A stretch of DNA of 64,000 bases from Ciona savignyi (taxonomy: Eukaryota > Chordata > Ascidiacea > Phlebobranchia > Cionidae). Where the stretch lies: positions 215,703 to 279,702 of the forward strand of contig CH001517.1 in NCBI GenBank assembly GCA_000149265.1, given 5' to 3'. The translations under genes and the position numbers were made by a program. Position 1 is the first letter of the stretch. Each line of letters opens with the position of its first letter. The notes under the pieces are model-generated. The model saw only the letters and a program-made list of their open reading frames with translations. It did not search any database and had not been told where the DNA came from. Shown here one piece after another: positions 58,233-64,000 of the stretch.

Positions 58233-60331
58233 TCATTTTGACTTATCTTTTTTTTGTCGGAGGCGCATTCCACTTCCGTTATCGGCCGCATCAGCTGGTC
58301 GATGTTCGAGTGTAAGACTCTTTTTCTTATTGGATCCTTGTCGCTTCTAGGTGGTGCTGCGAACCTATTCCAATAAGTCTCTTCGAACTGGTGTATTGTT
58401 GGACCAGCTGGGTTACCGGCGCGTTGTCGAACAGGACCTTCGCCAGCATATGTTTATTCTTCGTCCATAGATGTTGCTGGAGAGAGTACGCTTCTCTCTT
58501 TCTTCCAGCCGATGTTATGGCGGGCTAGGCGATGTCTTCTGTCCGACACTCCTCATAGACTTGCTTTGCGCTTTAGGCGGAAACATCCAGGGGGACAGTC
58601 CCGCGCAGTCCGAATCGAGCTTTTCCACTGATGTTCTTGGTTGCTCAATCTTCGGATGATGAAATTCACTGCGCGGACATTTGGGATATCGTTTTGTTCT
58701 TCTATCGACTTCCGCAAATGATTATCAAGCATCTCCGACTAGTTGAATGGATGATCTTGAGTATTATCCCGGCTGCAGCGATCTTCTGCGGGTAAATTAT
58801 CTTGTTGGTAGTCTGGAGGAAAAGAGCGATTGCACTTACCGCACGCGTAACGTGATGACTTGGCTCAGTGAGTGCTCAGCAGGTGGTTCGAAGCCTGGCT
58901 GTTAGTTTTCCTCGGTACTATGTGAGCGGGTCCTCTGTAGATTAATTTCGAACTCTCATCCTTTAATTTCTGCCAAAAGCAACAACGGGTTAAATGGTTG
59001 GATTCCCCCTTCGATGTTAAGAAAAGGAGCGATTCTAACCGTGATGCTAATATTTTACCCCTGAGTAATTGCAAATAAAGTTTTTTTTGTATTAACATTA
59101 TTTTTATGCTTAACTAGAAACCTTACCGGCAGATTCTTCCATTTCTGTGTTTGCAAATTATATTTAAAAACTTTTTTTTAAGTCTCTGTAGTTATTAATG
59201 TCGCAATCAAAACATTGTCTGATTGCATTCATCCATCAGTTTTTTGTTAGCAATTATTCCCTTGTCCATATCAATAGTCACTAACCAATTAACACTCTCG
59301 ACCTCGTGAAGGCGCAAAGTCTGATCTTTGACTCCTCGAATGTCACCTCGACCATACTCGGTATACCGGTAGCGGTCTGTCTACAGGTTGTTCCCATTTT
59401 AATTGTTAGTTGTAACAAAATAGTCATTTTTGAATAATTACCATTGGTTTTAAACATCTACACTTTTCGTAAAAAATTATGGCTCACTATACACCTTTGT
59501 TAATATAAGTTACCGGGGTAAAATGCTGCCCCTTGTTATTTTTTTTAGCATATTTTATTGGTGTTGGTCAACTTATTTAAGCAATCTTTCGTCGTACCGA
59601 AGTACGTCGTAAGCAATCTTTCGTCTCCTTTATCCTAAAAATATACCTTAAAAGTCAATAAAGTTTACTTCGTCCCCCCACCACGAAATCAATAAAGTTT
59701 ACTGGGTATTTTGACCCCGCATTGATCGGTTGGTTTATTTTAAATTAGAATCATCACACACAGTTGACTGCACAATTTCTTTGTATTTAGAAATGGAAGT
59801 GCGGAATAAAAATAACAAAGTAAAATCCAGTTCAAACAATTGTACAAACATTGGCGTTATTCATGCTTCGCCACCTTCGTTTTGTTGCTGCTCTTAGAAA
59901 TTTTCTTCGTTAAAGCAGGTAACTGTGGGTCACTAAAAAGGTCTTGTGATGATTCCGCCGGTTTTACGTTGTAGGAAAAAAAGACGGTGTCGATGCCGAA
60001 AATGCAGAGCTTGAACGACCAGTCAGTTCAATCAGTGCTTCACGTAATGACTGGCCGGTTTGCATCACTTTTTTTCCGCCATGTTTTTGCAACGCATCAT
60101 TGTATGCAGCCGAACTATATGTTTTTATCGAAGGCTCGGCCAGGAACACTTCTAGGTTTCCGGTCGCAGTACATTTTGATGCAGTATCCTTTACATTCGA
60201 CAGTATGCATGTTGCAACCCTTGATACCAGTAAGGAAAAGGGAGGCACCAATGTTTGCCATTTCTTGTCCATAACATCGCAGAACGTTAGATTCAGCGGT
60301 TTCCTCTTTAATGAGCTGCTTTTGGAGATTT
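58233..60331 (-). repeat. Sub-repeat of unit 3, single and truncated
   Basis: S1-like along most of its length (AAACATCCAGG, CTAATATTTTACC, TTTTGTATTAACATTA), but with the unit-2-type end (GAAATTTTCTTCGTTAAAGC near 59897-59917). It ends at GGAGATTT. Confidence 0.9.
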
Positions 60332-63300
60332 GGATTACAACTTTAAGCTGGAAGAAAGTTTTGTTGATTGCTGGAATTGCGCGTTTTTTTGTAACTAGAA
60401 GTACCGTTCTGCTATGTCTGGTATAGTTAGTAGGCGCTGCGAAAATACGTAACATTGCTATTGCTTTATTTAATTTCCCGCCACTTTTCGCTGATTGCCT
60501 TGAAATTCCTGATGTTAGCTTGTGCGCTACGAAACGTACGTTGATTGTTCCACGTGTTTTCTTTACTTTAAGTGCTTGACCTTTGAGTGTATTTCAGTTG
60601 CAAGAAGGTTGGTTTTGTTTCAGTGTTAAAATGCATTTAAAGCTCTGTTTCCCAAATATTTTTTTCTACAGATATGTAAGAGTTTGTTTATAAATACTGA
60701 TTCGTTGGATTAATCCAAAGTTCGGTAAGAATGTGTTTTTATAATGTTTATTTTTTATTGTGTGAAAGTAGTAATTTGACTAGTAGCTTCTAGCAATGAA
60801 CGGCAATGTTTTTAGAAACTTAAATATCATTGCAACACGCTTCTATAACCTTGAAATCGAACAATTTGTCGGTTTTCTTAGCTTGGTGGATTAGTACGTC
60901 GCCTTGGTGGATTAGTAAAGGGTCGGTACGTTCGTACCCGCCCGCTGGTCCATAGCGTCCCCCTGGTCCAAACGACAGATTATTATATTATTATTATTAT
61001 TTATATGCCTGGATTTTGAAATGCCGGTTGCGCGATGGCTGTCTTGTTGTTCTTGCGTTTTTTATGAACCGCTTAATATTCGTGGAAAATTACAAATTAT
61101 AAACCCCGCGGTCTTCTGCTGATTTTTTCTAACCCAAGCTATGAGGTACAGCAACATATGTTACATAACTAAAATTTTTGTGCCCCCACCCAAGTTTAAT
61201 TTATTCATCTCGGTAACCCAATGTTGAATGAGAAAACTTAAGGGGTTCAGTGTTTTAAGTCTAAAATTATTCAATAGTACAAAGCTACCAGAAGATGGTG
61301 AGTCTTATTCTATTTTTTATTGTGTTGTGTTAAACAAGGGTCTTCATTTAATTGGTAATAATTTAATGATTAAATAGTTTGGGACATCTAAATCTCATTG
61401 GAATATTAACTACTAAATGTCTGTTGATTCAAAACCTAATAACGCACTCCATGCTTCTTAACTTCAGGTGTATAAACCTTTGTTTTTTAAGCTTATTTTC
61501 AGCAAATGTTTTGACTTATGAAATCAGTGTCATTAAGTTATTGAATTCCAAACAATTTTAATTTTACTGTGGTTTCAAAAAACCATAACTCTAAAACCTT
61601 TTCTTCTTTGCGTAATAAGACACACCAGAATTATTTAGAAAAGTCGGTTGTTTTACAAAAAGAAGGTGGTTAACACCGTGGTTGTCAAAAGTTTGCTGAA
61701 ATTCAGTGTATACTACTGGATAAAGCATAATTTTAATGGAAATTATAGTGTAGTTATTAAACATAAGTTACCGTATAACGTATGGCATATATAGTTAACA
61801 TGTGACATATTTAAGATAAAATAAGTTTGTAACATTTGTTTATGTTAATTAGTTAAAACAATCTTTCACAGAATTGTTGTCGATTTTCAAGATCGTGTTT
61901 AATCCCTATATCTGAAAATCGTTCACTTTGTTTTGTTTTCAAGTTCTTCTGTCAACATACTCTGGTTTCATTATGTATAAATTTAAAGTGGTGACTTTTG
62001 GTTTATTGATTTTCAGGTCAATTGTGGTCATTTTGGCTTTAATTTCCTTTTATTGTCTGCTGTGTAAATACTCTTGTGTTTTTTTGCCTAAAAATCTTTT
62101 TCTTTAAGCTTTTTTTCCTTTTCTTAAACTTAAATTGCAATTGCTAAATCTGCTCGGGATTTAGCGATGGTTCGCTCAGTTGTGATAAACTACTCACGCG
62201 CAATCTTACTGGATTCAATAGCATTTAAAGTCCACTTTTCCCCAAAGCATCCAATAATAACTTTGTACAAATGCGACGACGGTTCTGGCAATATGCCACC
62301 TGTTTCCTTCCTTCATGACGAGAGATTGGAGAGGTCATCTGGAATGGTATCTGCTTGATCTGGTGTTAATTAAGTCTTGCAACTGTACGAAAAGGACAGT
62401 GTAGCAGGCTGTCTTGAAAGAAGTACTCGTCGTTTTTTGACAGCAACCAGTACAATTTGAGAAGAGCACCTTTCATGCACATTTCGTGTACTATAAGTAA
62501 ATTTGTGCAGAAAATCAAACAGTGACATGTTTTCTGCGGTGATTGGCCTTTGAGTATATTTCTCAACCGTGGAATCTGAATGGGCTCTTTGGTCGTGTGG
62601 GCATGATGTATCTTTTAGTATCCGAAGGAGTGTGAGCTACTTTGATGCTAGAAAGAGATATGGCCATTTCCGGCTCTGCTGGCGTGAGCTGAGAAAGATA
62701 ATGGTACGCTGCATCTCGTATCTCTATACTTCATAAAGAGGAATTATCTCTATACTTCGAAACATATCCTGTTACATAACGTAGGGAAGAGAGGGAATTG
62801 TGCATTTGCCACTTGAACGTCCATGGAGCATCTAAGTGACGTGAGAAGAGTGTCAATGTATGGTCGTAAATTGAGTGCGTGCGCTTGCTCTGAGCGTTTC
62901 AGAAGCATTCTAGTTCCTTGTGTGCTTGTTTGGAACTTGTTGGGCTCCGCCCGTGTGACTAAACCGCACACGGGTTGCTTGCTCTTTTGTGTTGTATACA
63001 CAAGCTCTGCAAATGTCCTTGAGCTTGTCGGAATATCCGCAGAAAATCTTTCTATATCCACAGCATCGAGATGATCCAGCCAAGCCACGAAGTGGACGTG
63101 AAGTGTTCCACGCTGTTGGAACTCGAATCTGTATCACAGTACATAATGTCAGAGAAAGCTTGTAAGTATTGCTGGAGATTTATGGAACATAAGGAAAGAA
63201 ATTACTTGTTACCTGTAGAAATATGTTTTGACGTTTGATTGCCTTTATGCCATATTTCTCAGTAAATGGTTTGTCCAACTGTGTTTATTTTTTCCAGTAA

Positions 63301-64000
63301 TGTAGCCGCGCTGTAGTTCTTGTAAAACGTGGGCAATGTGAACTGTTTCTATCAATGGTATACCAGTGGAACCACACCCCGCCATGCTCATTCGTTCTTT
63401 TAGCCAGTCGGGCCGTGGAAATGTCCATTCATATGGGCTCACAGTGATGAAAATGTTAGGAGGCCCGAACTGTCGCACTGCGTCAATTAGGCAAGAATGA
63501 TGCCACTGCCAGTAAGTTGGCGAAAATATTTTGCTGTCAAGGGCCCATGCTGGACTACATCCAGAAGTGCGTCCACTTTTATCGTTTTGTAAAGCCATCT
63601 ATCATACTGGAAACGGAGTAATGGGAAGGACATGCTGTAGTCCACAACAGGAGAAAAAAACTTTTGACATAAAACTTTTCTTCCGACTGATATGTGATTC
63701 TCCTCCTGTCTGTGATGATTCACAAAGATGTTTGTTTCCATGGATATAAGAGCGGCCATAGTGCTGTTTCAATGTATTTGATCTGAAAATGAGATACTGT
63801 AAAGAAACTAAAAAACAAATAATATGACACGTGTATCTAAAAAGGGGAAAAAAGCTAACCAGCAGGAAGAGGTGATAAAACAGGCAGTCGATGGGAGAGA
63901 CTTCCTTCCTCTTGATCAATGAACGAAAGTAGCATATGCGCTTCTCTCATCATGAACAAGCACATTAAACGCCTTTTCAAGTCTTTGCCTCTGTGGTAGC
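60332..64000 (-). repeat. Array unit 4, runs off the window
   Basis: Begins with the same terminal hairpin. It carries the unit-2 set of changes in Rep. Many isolated single-base insertions (for example near 60866, 60916, 61040, 61336, 62240, 62385, 62786-62803) look like either decay or consensus errors. Confidence 0.9.
62151..64000 (-). pseudogene. Rep (HUH) region, array unit 4, partial
   Basis: Same layout; the window ends inside the first exon. The CAA-to-TAA stop at 63245-63247 is shared with unit 2. Several extra bases near 62786-62803 disrupt the tyrosine segment. HVH of the HUH motif is intact near 63092-63100. Confidence 0.85.

Larger units (their letters stand above)
53196..60331 (-). 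repeat. Array unit 3 (7136 bp)
   Basis: Same order with one sub-repeat (58233-60331). It carries variants otherwise found only in the divergent copy at 1-8 kb (TTGAGCTGGTG, CTCGTGGTTTTTT, AAGCTTTCACAG, and a fourth G in the GGAGGAGGGG run), so it is older or gene-converted. It contains more single-base insertions than units 1-2. Confidence 0.9.
32449..64000. repeat. Helentron-derived macrosatellite array, unit about 7.13 kb
   Basis: Units start at 32449, 46075, 53196 and 60332, each with GGATTACAACTTTAAGC, and the last runs off the window. Spacings are 13626, 7121 and 7136. The first spacing is longer because its sub-repeat is present four times instead of once. All units run in the same direction and join without spacer (GGAGATTT|GGATTAC). 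The leftmost unit starts at exactly the base used at internal junctions. Unit order: hairpin end, AT-rich leader, Helentron flank, Rep (minus strand), 5' flank, sub-repeat. Confidence 0.92.

Overview
This is animal-type (eukaryotic) repeat DNA with no intact host gene that I can recognise. It is AT-rich, lacks operons and bacterial signals, and shows spliceosomal GT-AG introns. It also carries remnants of R2-type non-LTR retrotransposons, fragments of the 28S rRNA gene that R2 normally targets, and Helitron-superfamily (Helentron-like) rolling-circle elements. R2 elements are known from metazoans, so an animal, perhaps an aquatic invertebrate, is the best guess. The species cannot be read from the sequence.

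Layout. 1-8.4 kb: a degenerate but structurally complete Helentron-like element on the minus strand (zinc-finger/Rep-HUH part at 3.3-5.4 kb, PIF1-type helicase part at 2.0-3.3 kb, conserved non-coding flanks), followed on the right by copies of a sub-repeat. 8.4-10.6 kb: unassigned AT-rich DNA. 10.6-29.3 kb: a scrambled R2 graveyard. Pieces of R2 zinc finger, Myb, reverse transcriptase, CCHC knuckle, restriction-like endonuclease and 3' UTR occur on both strands, interleaved with two stray copies of a Helentron flank. This region also holds a 1.8-kb insertion with a (TAAAC)n tail, a reverse-oriented 28S fragment (28507-28660), and a 15-nt match to the 28S sequence just downstream of the R2 site placed directly after an R2 3' UTR (27884-27898). 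29.3-32.4 kb: unassigned flank. 32449-64000: a tandem array of about 7.13-kb units.

The array is the most striking structure. Units start at 32449, 46075, 53196 and 60332 with no spacer, and the leftmost unit starts at the same base as the internal junctions. Each unit is a Helentron derivative that keeps the Rep/HUH region but has lost the helicase. It ends in a 2.1-2.2 kb sub-repeat that carries scraps of R2. In the first unit this sub-repeat is amplified to four copies with an exact 2183-bp period, which explains why that unit is 13.6 kb long. Shared point changes link units 2 and 4 against units 1 and 3, and unit 3 also carries variants otherwise seen only in the divergent copy at 1-8 kb.

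How the parts relate (inference): an autonomous Helentron-like element supplied Rep and helicase. A helicase-less derivative that had acquired R2 debris was then amplified head to tail, either by rolling-circle concatemer formation or by later unequal exchange, giving a macrosatellite. None of the Rep or RT reading frames is intact, so everything here looks non-functional as protein, although a helper in trans could still act on the DNA ends.
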